Assembly (NCBI GenBank): GCA_028554795.2
Contig: CM068831.1
Span: forward strand, 64,570,982-64,634,981
Direction of reading: 5' to 3'
Source: Sinohyriopsis cumingii
Taxonomy: Eukaryota > Mollusca > Bivalvia > Unionida > Unionidae
DNA: 64,000 bases
The notes under the pieces are model-generated. The model was not told where the DNA came from, made no database searches, and saw only the letters and a list, made by a program, of their open reading frames with translations. Within the stretch, counting starts at the first letter, position 1. Every line of letters begins with the position of its first letter. Both the position numbers and the translations under genes were made by a program. Shown here in pieces: positions 7,968 to 22,710 of this stretch.

Positions 7968-8303
7968 TTATTTACCAGCACCGAATACTAATTTACCTTT
8001 CATCGCGCCTTTTTTCAACCAAGTTGCCAATTTTTCTTTGAAACTTTTGTCAGGAATCGCGTCTATTGCATGAATTAGCCTAATATCAGCGAGATGTCTT
8101 TGTTGTAAATCCCCGCTACGATACGCAAGATCGTGATAGTAACACGCGTTATCGATGGCGTTTACTGGATCTTCGCCGGGATTTGGTTGATTATTATCGT
8201 TGAGTCTTATATCGAGCCTTGTGCCGGGTCCGCAGTAATTGTATCCTGGCAGATGCTTCTCTCCGGGATATTTCGCCCAGGGCAACCCGGGTAGATTTTT
8301 CAT
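7968..8303 (-). CDS. Phospholipase A2 of parvovirus VP1-unique-region type
   Basis: The protein has 111 residues. The calcium-binding loop YNYCGPGTRLD (21-31) and the catalytic block AIDNACYYHDLAY with H57-D58 (49-61) are present, as is a second aspartate near 73. This is the arrangement of the PLA2 of parvovirus VP1, also reported in some adintovirus-like elements. The known role of such enzymes is breaching of endosomal membranes by incoming particles. The C-terminus is basic (KKGAMKGK). Its ATG at 8303 overlaps the stop of the zinc-ribbon gene (ATGA), and the integrase begins two bases after its stop, so the three genes form a tight minus-strand group. Confidence 0.9.
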   Translation of the reverse strand: MKNLPGLPWAKYPGEKHLPGYNYCGPGTRLDIRLNDNNQPNPGEDPVNAIDNACYYHDLAYRSGDLQQRHLADIRLIHAIDAIPDKSFKEKLATWLKKGAMKGKLVFGAGK

Positions 8304-8476
8304 GGAGGCGGTAATGTCTCCTCCGGTTCTTCTATTTTTTTTTTTACAAATCTGAATTTGCGCGTCTTACAAACTTCGCATTCTCCTGCAATTGCGTTCC
8401 TGTTATTGCGTGTGACGATTTCGATTGGATTTATCGTAGCTGTGCGTGTGCGACATTTAACACAATATAGATCCAT
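8300..8476 (-). CDS. Small zinc-ribbon protein (DUF5679-like)
   Basis: The start at 8476 gives 58 residues; a longer frame to 8539 would overlap the divergent ATPase gene and adds no conserved sequence. MDLYCVKCRTRT with C5/C8 and GECEVCKTRKFRFVKK with C33/C36 form a four-cysteine ribbon. The pattern matches short zinc-ribbon proteins found in many large DNA viruses and Polinton-like elements. The tail is acidic and proline-rich (EEPEETLPPP). It may be a transcription or replication accessory factor; no direct evidence. Its stop codon overlaps the PLA2 start. Confidence 0.8.
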   Translation of the reverse strand: MDLYCVKCRTRTATINPIEIVTRNNRNAIAGECEVCKTRKFRFVKKKIEEPEETLPPP

Positions 8477-8488
8477 ATATTCTGTAAC

Positions 8489-9139
8489 ATGAATGTAATT
8501 GATTTTTCGGCCACGAAGCGACGCGAGCAGGTGAAACACAACGCGGTGTTACCGAATTCGATAAGGATGATAATTATTGGCCCGTCTGGTTCTGGAAAGA
8601 CGCAGTTGTTGCTAAATTTGATAATGCGATGGCTAAAATGGGATAAGTTGTATTTGGTTGCGCCGTCCGTTGATGATCAGCGTTGCTATCAAGTACTAAA
8701 GGAATTTAGCGACAATACCGACGAAGGCACAATCGAATTCATCACAGACATCAATGAAGCTCCATCTGTGGAAATTTTAGATGGCGATGTTAATAATCTT
8801 GTTGTTTTCGATGATGTTATGCTGGATAAACAAACTAATCCGGCTAGGATATTCTCGCGTGGCCGACACAAGAACACCGATGTGATTTACGTGACGCAGC
8901 GATATACACAAATTCCAAAGGTAATTAGGGACAATTGCAATATCTTATCAGTTTTCAATGGCGTTGATACTCACACGCTAAGAAATATTCATCAGACCTG
9001 GTGCAACGGCGATATGGACATAAACAAATTCAAAAATTTCTTCAGCCGCGCCCAGGCAACACCGCATGGTTTCATCACGATTAATCTTCATGATCCGCGT
9101 AGTAGATATCGAATCGGTCTTGATCAAATTTATTCATGA
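8489..9139 (+). CDS. A32/FtsK-type genome-packaging ATPase
   Basis: The protein has 216 residues. Walker A is GPSGSGKT at 31-38, Walker B VVFDD at 105-109, followed by YVTQRYTQIPKVIRDNCN at about 133-150, which holds the polar sensor region expected in packaging ATPases of Polintons, adintoviruses and poxvirus A32. The enzyme would drive viral DNA into preformed capsids. The length is typical and the frame intact. It starts only 12 bases from the zinc-ribbon start on the other strand, so both share a minimal divergent promoter. Confidence 0.95.
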   Translation: MNVIDFSATKRREQVKHNAVLPNSIRMIIIGPSGSGKTQLLLNLIMRWLKWDKLYLVAPSVDDQRCYQVLKEFSDNTDEGTIEFITDINEAPSVEILDGDVNNLVVFDDVMLDKQTNPARIFSRGRHKNTDVIYVTQRYTQIPKVIRDNCNILSVFNGVDTHTLRNIHQTWCNGDMDINKFKNFFSRAQATPHGFITINLHDPRSRYRIGLDQIYS

Positions 9140-9176
9140 GACTCGCAGCCAAATCCTTTGTGCAAAAAGACACCAG

Positions 9177-9182
9177 AATAAA
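9177..9182 (+). promoter_or_regulatory. Poly(A) signal after the ATPase gene
   Basis: AATAAA lies 37 bases after the stop codon at 9137-9139, placed as expected for 3' processing of the last viral gene. Confidence 0.5.
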
Positions 9183-10983
<1,801 letters not shown>

Positions 10984-11250
10984 ATGATACGAAAACTGTA
11001 CAGGCAGTGTGACCAATCGCAGAAGAGACTGGGATTGTTCCTTGTCATAGTTGTCATATTGGAGGTTATCATAATAGCTGGCATCGTTAAGCACGAGCAT
11101 ATCAATTCCGAAGCCATGGTGAAGCGAAATCACGTGCCACACGACTTTACCCTTACCCGTCTAATTACAACAAAAAACATTAACTCATCTGGTTCAACGT
11201 TTGGCAGGAGAAAAATCAAGTTATTACTTTCTGAGTCAGATGTTAGTTGA
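10984..11250 (+). CDS. Candidate exon with type II membrane anchor (unidentified)
   Basis: A pyrimidine-rich tract ending CTTTTTCTTTAG at 10975 precedes an ATG at 10984. The frame encodes a short basic N-terminus (MIRKLYRQCDQSQKR), a hydrophobic segment LGLFLVIVVILEVIIIAGIV and a polar stretch with an N-x-S site, the layout of a type II membrane protein such as a Golgi enzyme. It stops at 11250. A good donor (TTTG|GTGAGT, about 11287) lies past the stop, so the exon structure is unclear. No family is recognised and no partner exon was found. Confidence 0.3.
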   Translation: MIRKLYRQCDQSQKRLGLFLVIVVILEVIIIAGIVKHEHINSEAMVKRNHVPHDFTLTRLITTKNINSSGSTFGRRKIKLLLSESDVS

Positions 11251-11855
11251 TTCGTGTTTCTTGCAACAACATTTCGGGAGGAATTTGGTGAGTTTCTGGA
11301 ATTATCATTCATTCACTTACGTCAGATGGATTGAAAAAAAACAAAACCAAAAATATTTATAAAAAAACACGTCTTCGCCAGCGAAGAGTCATCCATCTTG
11401 TTTGTAAAGAACATGGAACAATGTGCAATGGGCTCTATATCATTGGCTAACGACGATGGTCATCCCCACAAATACATCCATACATGTTTTTCATTGTATG
11501 ATTTTCACTGCCTTCCAACGCTAGTGTCTGCATATTCTTGGTTTATGTAAAGCTTATTTGTGATTGCCAAGATTTATGTTCAAATAGGAATGAGGAAAAC
11601 GTTATTTAAACATTATGTGTATTTATGGTTTGCAATTAAATTTAAATGTTTTAACTGATATGATTATATAATACACCTTGCCAAAATGCCCGCAAACAAA
11701 GGCATCTAGCGTTTGATTTCACAGCAACATGTGGAAAGGAGAGATTTTGATTATGTATCATGATCCAGCATTTTAAAGTCCACTTAATATTTGATGTCGT
11801 AATTGAGTGATACGCTTACCCTGAATATATTAACAAAACCCTATGCTGATTAGGC
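11251..11855. other. Non-coding
   Basis: Nothing recognisable beyond AT-rich DNA. Confidence 0.5.
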
Positions 11856-12027
11856 AGCTAAACAGTTTTCACAGATACGCTGATATTAGATTTACGACGG
11901 CTAAACAGTTTTCACAGATACGCTGATATTAGATTTACGACGGCTAAACAGTTTTCACAGATACGCTGATATTAGATTTACGACGGCTAAACAGTTTTCA
12001 TGAATATGATATTAGATTTACGTTATA
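11856..12027. repeat. 43-bp tandem repeat, about four copies
   Basis: Units of GGCTAAACAGTTTTCACAGA plus 23 further bases start at 11856, 11899, 11942 and 11985. The first three are nearly identical; the last is truncated internally. Near identity points to recent expansion. Confidence 0.9.
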
Positions 12028-14202
<2,175 letters not shown>

Positions 14203-14677
14203 TAGTCCGATAAATTCCCCCCCCCCCAAAAAAAAAAAAAAAAAATATGTGTCGATACTGATGGACGATATGTGGGTGTAATGTCACTTGTTCATTAAAA
14301 TGTGCAATTTTGCTGCATGCAGATATTTCCGGAACACATCTGCGTACACTTTAGACACATATATATAATTGGTGACAGCTATATCTAGCGCGAAATTCAA
14401 AATGGCTTCAGTACAAATGGTTGTGCTATTCCACGTGGATTTACAAGTCATCAAACACAGGAATTGCTCCGGAAATATAATGTACATGTCACCAAAAGAA
14501 CCCTTCAGCTGACGGTAGCTCCACAGCCGTGAGAAATACGTGCAAGTGTATAAAATGTACATCAATGTGTGCAGACAAAATTTTCTGCAAATTTGTGCAG
14601 CTTGCAATGAATAATAATATCAGCGCCTAAACCAAAACTCAGTATCGTCATGGGAGAGGGGCTGATTTATCGGCCTA
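14203..14677 (+). mobile_element. MITE, copy 1 (TAGTCCGATAAAT ... ATTTATCGGCCTA)
   Basis: The 475-bp segment starts TAGTCCGATAAAT and ends ATTTATCGGCCTA, imperfect 13-bp inverted termini with TA at each outer edge, as in Tc1/mariner-type elements. A second copy lies 540 bp downstream in the same orientation. No transposase is encoded; minus-strand frames inside it are not conserved between copies. Confidence 0.65.
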
Positions 14678-15218
14678 CCTCTACGTGTATCAGATCTGAA
14701 GTTTCATGTCAGATCCATAAGCGTCGTGTATTGTCATATAGCGTTCCTTCGTCTGTAACGATATGATCGCTGCTTCTTACTACTTGACCATCAACCATTA
14801 GCTAGATCCGGGTATTTCAGGTACAATAGGTTCGCGGTCTTGCATCCATTAATAAACATCTACTATTTGTCTAAAAAGAATGGGGTGACCAGTAATATAT
14901 TATATGATAAAGAGACACCACATTAAAAGATTGAAACTAGTTCAGTCTTATTGGCTGAGGCAAACCCCACATAAAATAAATAAAAAAGATTAGAAGAAAT
15001 ATCACTGAGATAACTTTTAATTACTGCACTGGCCAACTGTACTATTTGCCATTTTGACTATGTTTATGACCATTCGAGACCACTTGCAAAATATTAATTA
15101 GATACCATGTCTTGTAGCGAGTACAATGATGTTTCTTCACAACTGTTCATTTCACCGAAGGTGCAATGAGACAGCCCAGCGACCACTTGTAAATTATAGA
15201 AGCTAATGTATCAAACTG
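14678..15218. other. Non-coding spacer between MITE copies
   Basis: AT-rich, nothing recognisable. Confidence 0.5.
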
Positions 15219-15681
15219 GAGTCCGATAAATCAACACCCACCCACCCAAATCCGTATTGATGCTGATGGACGATATGTGGATCTAATGTCACATGATCAT
15301 TAAATGTGCTATTTCGCTGCATGCAAATTATTCCGGTATAGTAATGCGTACAATTTAGATACACGCCAGTAATTGGTAACAGCAGTGTCTAGCGCGAAAT
15401 TTAAAATGTCCACATGACAGATGGTTGTGCTACTCCACGTGGATTAACAAGTCACCAAACATAGAATTTGCTCCAGAAATATAATGTACATGTCACCCGA
15501 AGAACCCTTCAGCCGACGGTAGCTCCACAGCAGCGAGAAATACTGGTAAGTGTATAAAATGTACACCGATGTGTGCAGATAAAAGTGGTTGCGAATAATT
15601 AGCCTTTTATGAAATGGGTGATATCAGCCCCTAACCCGAAAATCAACATAATCACGGGTGATGGGATGATTTATCGGCCTA
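15219..15681 (+). mobile_element. MITE, copy 2
   Basis: It aligns with copy 1 over its whole length (shared blocks such as GATGGACGATATGTGG and TCTAGCGCGAAATT) and ends ATTTATCGGCCTA. The left terminus reads GAGTCCGATAAAT, so the outer TA is lost there. It has clearly diverged from copy 1 by substitutions and small indels. Confidence 0.65.
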
Positions 15682-16000
15682 ATCAGATCCCTTAGCCTTT
15701 GTACAGCGTGACTTCGGAACTATGGCACATAATGTTTGGCACATCACAAAATAAAAATTTTATACGAAACATAACTAATGGCACAACACCTATTTGCGGT
15801 AATCTAAGTAGATTTTAGAAATGTGAAAAAAATATGTTACGAGTTTAACACAAACACAACAATCTCAGTCTAAAAAATAATGTGTTTGTTCACAAGTTTA
15901 GATGGAATAAAAGCATAGTTAAAGGTACTTCCGTTACTAATTAACAGTCAGGAGAATAACAATATTGTTTTGTTGATCTCAAACATCAAATAAGAATAAA

Positions 16001-16274
16001 TAGTGTCTAACTACCCGAGTGCTTTCGACTCTTAATGAGTCTTTTTCAAAAGCAAATACAAATATAAAATAATTTTTCAGCATCTGCATCAAGTTAAAGT
16101 AAATTAGTTAAAACATAATAAATTTTTAAAGGTTTCATTCGTGTAGAAATAGTCATGTAAAGTTTTACAAACACAACGGTTTTTCTGTTTTGTGCGTTTG
16201 TTTTGTCTGTTTTGTATTTGCCTTTGAAAAAAAAACCTCAATAAGAGTCGAAAGCGCTCATGCTAGTTAGATAC
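16001..16274. mobile_element. Inverted-repeat element with ~60-bp arms
   Basis: The left arm (16001-16059; TAGTGTCTAACTACCCGAGT then CTTTCGACTCTTAATGAG) is an imperfect reverse complement of the right arm (16211-16274; CAATAAGAGTCGAAAGCGCT then GTTAGATACTA). Outer TA dinucleotides and long arms suggest a non-autonomous DNA transposon. A TA microsatellite (16307-16373) lies just beyond. Confidence 0.55.
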
Positions 16275-16303
16275 TAGTTTCGCACTGTTCGTTGTCAGAT
16301 TAT

Positions 16304-16376
<73 letters not shown>

Positions 16377-16659
16377 CAAGACACTATTCGCAGGGTTGGT
16401 GGGTGGCTAGTTTTGAAATCGGATCATCTGGGGGTTTTATGGAATAAATTATATCACAAATGTTTAATCCTACACTGTGCACTTGCAGCTCCGCTGATTA
16501 ACAGTTTTATCGTCTGGTTTCTGATTTCTGTTTTATGGTTGCAAACTTAGTCGGAAGCGTCTGAATCGATAAATGACAGAACTGTTTCACGTCTAGTGTT
16601 AATTATATGATTCGTTGCAGAAAAATCGAGAAGACAGAATGACGTACACAATGATGTAA

Positions 16660-16815
16660 CGAGTTTCGGTAATTATCAGGCCAATCAGGTTAAATAAAAC
16701 ATATTACGGTAATTATCAGGCCAAACATGTTAATAAAATGTATTACGGTAATTATCAGGTCAAACATGCTAAATAAGATGTATGATGGTAATTATAAAGC
16801 CAAATATGCTAAATA
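16660..16815. repeat. Four imperfect ~44-bp tandem units
   Basis: Units share GGTAATTATCAGGCCAAACATG and an AT-rich tail ending TATTAC; the fourth copy is the most decayed. Confidence 0.7.
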
Positions 16816-17121
16816 GTAATTTACAAGAAAACTCTTTGTGATCAAAAAATGAAAATACATTTAAAAGATTACTAATTATTACAATTTTAACAAAACTCAC
16901 AATCAGAAACTTTGACTCAATATAGTTACTATTATCAACATGCAGGTCAAAGAGACCTCGAAAGGTTTTTTAAAAAATATAATATTGCGATAGATAGAAT
17001 AAACACCTTTCTCACTCTTTATAAATATCTTTAGATCTCGACTCAAATCCACTGACATTTGGGGGAGAAGAAAAAAAAAGAAGGTGGGAATACGAGTCGC
17101 AAGATGCAATATTTGATGTGT

Positions 17122-17442
17122 TTTGATGTGATTTGGATTTTTAACGTAGAATTTAACAATTTTTCAGTCATGTCGCTACGATGTCTGCAATCTGGCAGTT
17201 GATAGTAATGTCTAGCATGGGGGCATCATGCCACAGACATGTAGCACGATGTCCCACTCAGTCACATTATCCTGACACCAGGCCGACCAGTCCTAATCCT
17301 AACCTCTTAATGCTGAACGCCAAGCGAGGCAGCTGTTAGTACCATTTTTGTAAGTCTCTGGTATGACTCGGCCGGGGATCGTTCCCACGACCTCCAGCAT
17401 CTGAGGCGGACGCTCTAACCACTAGGCCATCGGAGCGGTTCG
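17122..17442 (-). mobile_element. tRNA-derived SINE family A, copy 1
   Basis: On the minus strand the head reads GGCCTAGTGGTTAGAGCG (A box) and GGTCGTGGGAACGATCC (B box), followed by a body with GAGGTTAGGATTAGGACTGG and an end CATGACTGAAAAATTGTTAA. Two other copies share head and body. The folded tRNA is incomplete and the tail is not tRNA, so it is not a tRNA gene. Confidence 0.85.
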
Positions 17443-17580
17443 CAATATTTGACGAATAACATTTATGGGTAGACCTATATTCTCTTATTCTTGTCATCAA
17501 ATTTAGCCTTTTCATAAAGGACATATATCCATAGGGGACGCATTTGTGTGTGTACTTGGATATGAGAAGAAAGAAAGGAA

Positions 17581-17632
17581 ACATACATACATACATACAT
17601 ACATACATACATACATACATACATACATACAT
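17581..17632. repeat. (CATA)n microsatellite
   Basis: About thirteen uninterrupted ACAT units. Confidence 0.95.
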
Positions 17633-17868
17633 AAATGCGGCGTGATTGAAATTTACGGTGGATTGTCCGGTACCACAACTTGCATCCAAATAATATGTTG
17701 ACGTCAGATCCGTAAGCGTCATGTACCTTCAAAACGTCACATTGCCTGTAACTCTAGCAACGCTCGATGCTTGTCACTGCTTAGAGATCGACTGTCCACT
17801 AGGTTTTGTTAGTACTTTAAGTAATATCATTGCACGAGCTTGCGTCGACTATAAAGACACCTCTCAAA

Positions 17869-18054
17869 ATGAAGGGACGACCGAGAGATCCAAGCCAACC
17901 TATGATGGGAAATCATCCGAGGTCCAAGTCCTCAATTACATTCGGCTACGATAATATCTCGGCCCGTTCCAACTATAGGATTGATTACGGACTCCATAGT
18001 TCGGCTCTCAACGGGTGTCGTGAAGTACTACCAAAACAACCACCACAAGCTGAG
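17869..18054 (+). CDS. Candidate first coding exon of an unidentified gene
   Basis: The ATG at 17869 has A at -3 and opens a 62-codon frame beginning MKGRPRDPSQPMMGNHPRSK and containing TFGYDNISARSNYRIDYGLH. It ends PQAE at a good donor, GCTGAG|GTGAGA, in phase 0. The next in-frame candidate exon (22711) also begins in phase 0. Composition (basic, proline- and tyrosine-containing, low complexity absent) looks coding, but I recognise no family. A small cytoskeletal or ciliary protein is only a guess. Confidence 0.4.
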
Positions 18055-18119
18055 GTGAGACGTTACTACGAGCACTTTTGTATGAAGCGCCGTACGGGAC
18101 AAAAGTTGGTCCAATGAGA

Positions 18120-18750
18120 AAGTAGCAGTTCGAATTTCAATCTCATATTTCGAGAATTGTGATTTCACATGTTTAAATCAAATTGCTGGTGTTGAACGTT
18201 TATTTCATGTGATGAGTTTTCAATTTTATCTGTTGAATTACATAGTAGTGGCTGAAGCTTCCATTTTGTATTATTTTTTTTAACATTTAGTCTACACAGC
18301 GGTAGTTGACATTTCATTGCAAGTATATCGTGAATTCCAATTTCACATGTTTAATCAACTTGTTTGTGTTCAAAGTTCGATTTCATACATTGTTTTTAGA
18401 TTGTATCTGTTGAATTACACAGCGGTGATTGAAAATTCCATTTCCTATTTCGAGTTTTTAGATTTTGAACTTTTTGAATTACACAGTGGTTGCTGACATT
18501 TCAATGTTGTACGTCCAAAATTAAAATTTCACATGCTCAATCAAATTTTGTGCTGAAATTTTAATTTCACATGTTCACACGTTAAGATTTTAGATTTTAT
18601 CTGTTCACTTATACGGCGGTGGTTGAACGTTATATTTCCTATGTCGTTTTTTTTTTTAATGTTATCTGCTGAGTTACACAGCGGTAGTTGTAAAGTTCCA
18701 TTTCTTATGGCAAGAATTTCAAATTTCACATGTTGAATCAAACTGAGCGT
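18120..18750. repeat. Degenerate satellite-like block
   Basis: Motifs resembling TGTTGAATTACACAGCGGT recur near 18231, 18290, 18408, 18470, 18600 and 18665, at alternating distances of about 60 and 120, together with repeated ATTTCACATGTT(T/G)AATCAA. This implies an old tandem array of roughly 180-bp composite units. Confidence 0.6.
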
Positions 18751-21732
18751 GTCCTTCCGTCCATAAATATGAAGATAAGATTGGAACAATATGAATTTTA
18801 GAAATTTTGATGCTCTAAATATCGGTTATAATCAGAACAGAAGTAAATATTACACGAGTTAAACACATTTAATTATGGCAATAAACCAAAGGTGTTTTTT
18901 TTCTTCTGAAATTTTTGCAAGATTCTGCCTCACTGCGTAAACAATAAATATGTAGCAAGCAGCGATTATCAACGAGTTGTTTATCAATATTGTTATCTTA
19001 TTCCTGATGGCAGGGGCAAATGAACCTGAAGGTGATTTACGAATTTAAAAATCTTTCCCCACACAAAGATAAAACACGAAAATTGGTTCCATGAACTCCT
19101 TGAAATGTAAACAAGACCACTATCTTCAAAAGAAAATCAGGATTTCATAAAGGTGTTTGGTAATTAAAATAAATTTAAAAAGGAAAGGAGATCATGAAAT
19201 TAACCAATAAAAAATGGACAAGTTTTTTGCAACAGATCAGTGATCGCTAATTGTAATACTTCACTAACCAAAAATAATTTACATCATGGTCAGTGCAAAA
19301 GATAAAGAGTACACATATTAAATTATGAATTTCAAAAAACATGTGCCTTGCACATTCATTTCAACCCTAGTAGGTTTCGCTTTAATTATTTTGAAGTTGG
19401 GGCGATTTGTAACATACACAATAGTGAGATCCTTGACTTACCTATAACATAGTTGGTGAACTAATCCGTAACTGGAATAGCTACCATATAATTTCAAGGT
19501 AAAAGTTATTCTTCTGCTTTCCTTATTTGCCACGGCTTAAAAAGGACTGTGACTAAAGTACCTGGCAAACTGAAATTGTCAATGTATTTGAATGTTTGCC
19601 GAAACCAGACAGCATTCTGCGCCAGTCGCTAAAAAGCAACTGTTATCTGGCGATTTTGGATATTATACCTACGCAAATCAACTCTTGAGGTTACATCTGT
19701 ATTTTAAGAGCAAGATTATTTCCAAACACGTGGCCCAATTTTTTTTAATTTTCATGACATACTGAAGTAAATCTAATACATCTCTCAGAAGTAATTTTAA
19801 ACTAAGCACAATTCTTTTTAAAATGTGTTCATATGTCTTTGCAAAGCGTAAAATTGCTGATGCTTATGGGAGCACTTCCGTTGGAGGTGCATAGTTTTTA
19901 ATTAAACCAAAGCTCTTCAGATTTAAAGGTAAGTAAATCTTGCTTGTTGTTCGCAATCCCATAATGCCTAAATATAATTTTTAAAAAAAGCAACAAAAAA
20001 ACCTGCAACTTGTGAAGTTTGACCAGACAGTCCTTGGCAATAAGATTAATACATGCTAATTACTTGCAATTCTCCAGGTACCTTACAATGAAATTATGTG
20101 GTGGATATCCCAGTTATGACATAGTATACCGACTGTGCGTATGCTTCTTTCATGTATAGTCCTACAATGTAAAACACATTACGTTATTTATGTTTTAGGG
20201 CTACACCTCAAACATAAATATCAAGGTGGAGGTCTTAAACCGCAGGACTACTTTTATATACTGTGACTGAAAATCCTTGTATGTCGCATTATGGAAACAA
20301 CACACCACTTAAAGCATACTGCTGATGAAAATGGCTGCTCCAACATGCTCAGGAAATGAACTTCAAATATCCAATAGACAATCTAACTTCTGCAAGTACA
20401 AAATAAATAAATTATGAAATATTAAAAATGAAATTTTTTAAAACGTTCTCGTTTATTTTATTTTTCCATTTTACCACTTAAGTCCAGGAAGTACCATAAA
20501 AATGACCAAGCAGAGTTGTCTTTTGAGAGAAAGGCCAACCCATGTACTCTATAACCCAAAGTACACCCAACAATGGTACAAGAAAACAATGGGAATTAGA
20601 ATTTGTTGCCTTTTTTTCAGACAATAACCAATATAAAATGTCTTTTTAAGTAACTAGAATAACAAGTGAGGAAAACCTGCAAAATTCTTTTTTTCATTAA
20701 AGAACGAACTCTGTCCAAAGTAGAAAACTGTAGAGCGGGACCTTAAGACAAATATGAACATTTATGCAATTGCTTTTCTCCTTCATATTTGATTAATTTC
20801 CTCAGTAAAATGGTACATCAATATTGATGCTATTGAAAATAAGCCAACTGTTCCCATCTTCCTCTTGTTGATACAATATGCCTGTGGCAGTATTGTGTCT
20901 GAATTGTCCTTAATCATGCAGAAATAAAGTCTTAGAACATACAAGTCATCAAATTTAATTCAAAAGTTATTGGATAAAGTGAGAAAAAAATGTAACAAAA
21001 ATGTTTTCTTCTTGTCATTCATTTGTAAAATATTGGAAAAAAGGATCACAAAACAGAATAGCTTACTTCCATATACTAGTGTTAGAAATATTAATTACCA
21101 AATTTTGTACCCTCTGACCTTTGTGAACCTGACATGTTCCATCCCTGTTCCATCTGTAAAAGTTATCAGTGACATCTCAGGAATGACTTGTGGCAAGTCC
21201 TGTCTTTCAGCATAACACTGGTTGCTGTGCTGAGAAAATAGTGTTTTTTATATACAAGAGCTCACTTTCTATCAGGGTCTTGAAGAGGCAGGCAGCGTGC
21301 AAAAAATTCACAATAATTATTCAAAAGGACTGTTTAGATGCTTGCAACTTAAATATTTCAGCAACATAACCAAAATTAAATATACAATAACATCATGTTT
21401 AGGTCTTTATGGTTCTTCTCTACAGTGGTTTTCTTCTGAAACTGGGATTGGTATAAGGTGGCATTGTGTGCATTTGCAATAAGTAGCATTGAAAGAATAT
21501 TCACATTTCTCTAATCAAATTGTATGTTCTGTGAATGAAATTTTCTTATGTTTGGCATTAGGGAAACATGCTGCACACAGCAGATGGCCATTCAAAATGG
21601 CAGCTCCAATATACATAAGAAATTAACTTGAAATAGTCCAAAATACAAACTTTTGCAGTAATTACAACAGGAAAAATAAAATTTTCCTGGGTAGACAATA
21701 CTAACTTCTTAAAGTGCAATGTGTGCGTGTGT
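18751..21732. other. Non-coding (possible intron of the plus-strand gene)
   Basis: AT-rich sequence without recognisable exons or elements. Short frames at 20970-21215 and 21297-21482 lack coding character. Confidence 0.5.
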
Positions 21733-21997
21733 ATGATTTGGATTTTTAATGTAGCTTTAACAATTTTCCAGCAGTGGGGCATCATGTCACAGACATGTAG
21801 CATAACGTCCCACCCAGTCACATTATCCTGACACGAGGCAAACCAGTCCTAACACTAACCTCTTCATGCTGAGCACCAAGCGAGGCAACTGGTAGTACCA
21901 TTTTTATAAGTATTTGTTATGACTTGGCCGTGGACTGAACCCACGACCTCTCACATCCGAGGCGGACGTTCTAACCACTAGGCCAACGGAGTGGTCT
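21733..21997 (-). mobile_element. tRNA-derived SINE family A, copy 2 (internally deleted)
   Basis: The head (GGCCTAGTGGTTAGAACG on the minus strand) and body match copy 1, but about 50 bases near the 3' end are missing. Confidence 0.8.
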
Positions 21998-22710
21998 TAA
22001 AGTGCGATCAATGAATTCTAAAATGCACATCTGAAGTAAGGTCAAGATGTATAGCCCAAAATTAATCCTACGACCCTACAGCAAAATAATGGGTATTAAA
22101 AGCTATTTTTAAAATATCCATGAAATAAAAGATCTTTTTAAAATAATCAGGATAACCAGTAAGAAAAAAAAAATCAAACCATGTGCAAAGGATAAAAAAC
22201 ATTGATATACACAGCATATACTCGATTACATGTTGAATCCAACTGCAAACAACATTGATCCTGATATAAAATTGCATTATGTGACAAAGATCTGAGTCTG
22301 CTGTTAGAAGTTATATTTGATTTATGAGTGAGTGTATAATGAATGTAATTAGTTTAATACAGAAAAGGAAGTATGAAAATCTGGTGGATCATGCAGAATG
22401 GAATTGGAAAAAAAAAAAGAATAAAATGGATGTAATATCTGTTGAGAGAGTGCATGGATTTCGAGTTTCTCCCATAAGACATTTTAAGATCCTGGCAGTA
22501 TCGTATGAATAATGTACCCATACTGTATGTGTATTACTTTATTATTTGCAATATTAAATATCCTAATTTAAATAATAATGAAAGGCAGCATTCATGATGA
22601 AATACATTTGTCATTGTATCCACAGCTGTTGTGTGTGGCTGTGTAGGGGTTGGTTTAATAGAAGAGAATCAGTCATGGGCAGGAATAATTTAAATTAATC
22701 ATTTTTACAG
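21998..22710. other. Non-coding upstream of the 22.7-kb exon
   Basis: AT-rich; the last bases form an acceptor (TTTTTACAG at 22710). Confidence 0.5.

Noticed and set aside
8477..8539. N-terminal extension of the zinc-ribbon protein
   Set aside because: It would overlap the ATPase gene's start; MDLYCVKC at 8476 is the natural beginning.
17360..17442. tRNA gene (also at 23497-23580 and 61998-62060)
   Set aside because: A- and B-box-like sequences are present, but the cloverleaf is imperfect and each is followed by a shared SINE body.
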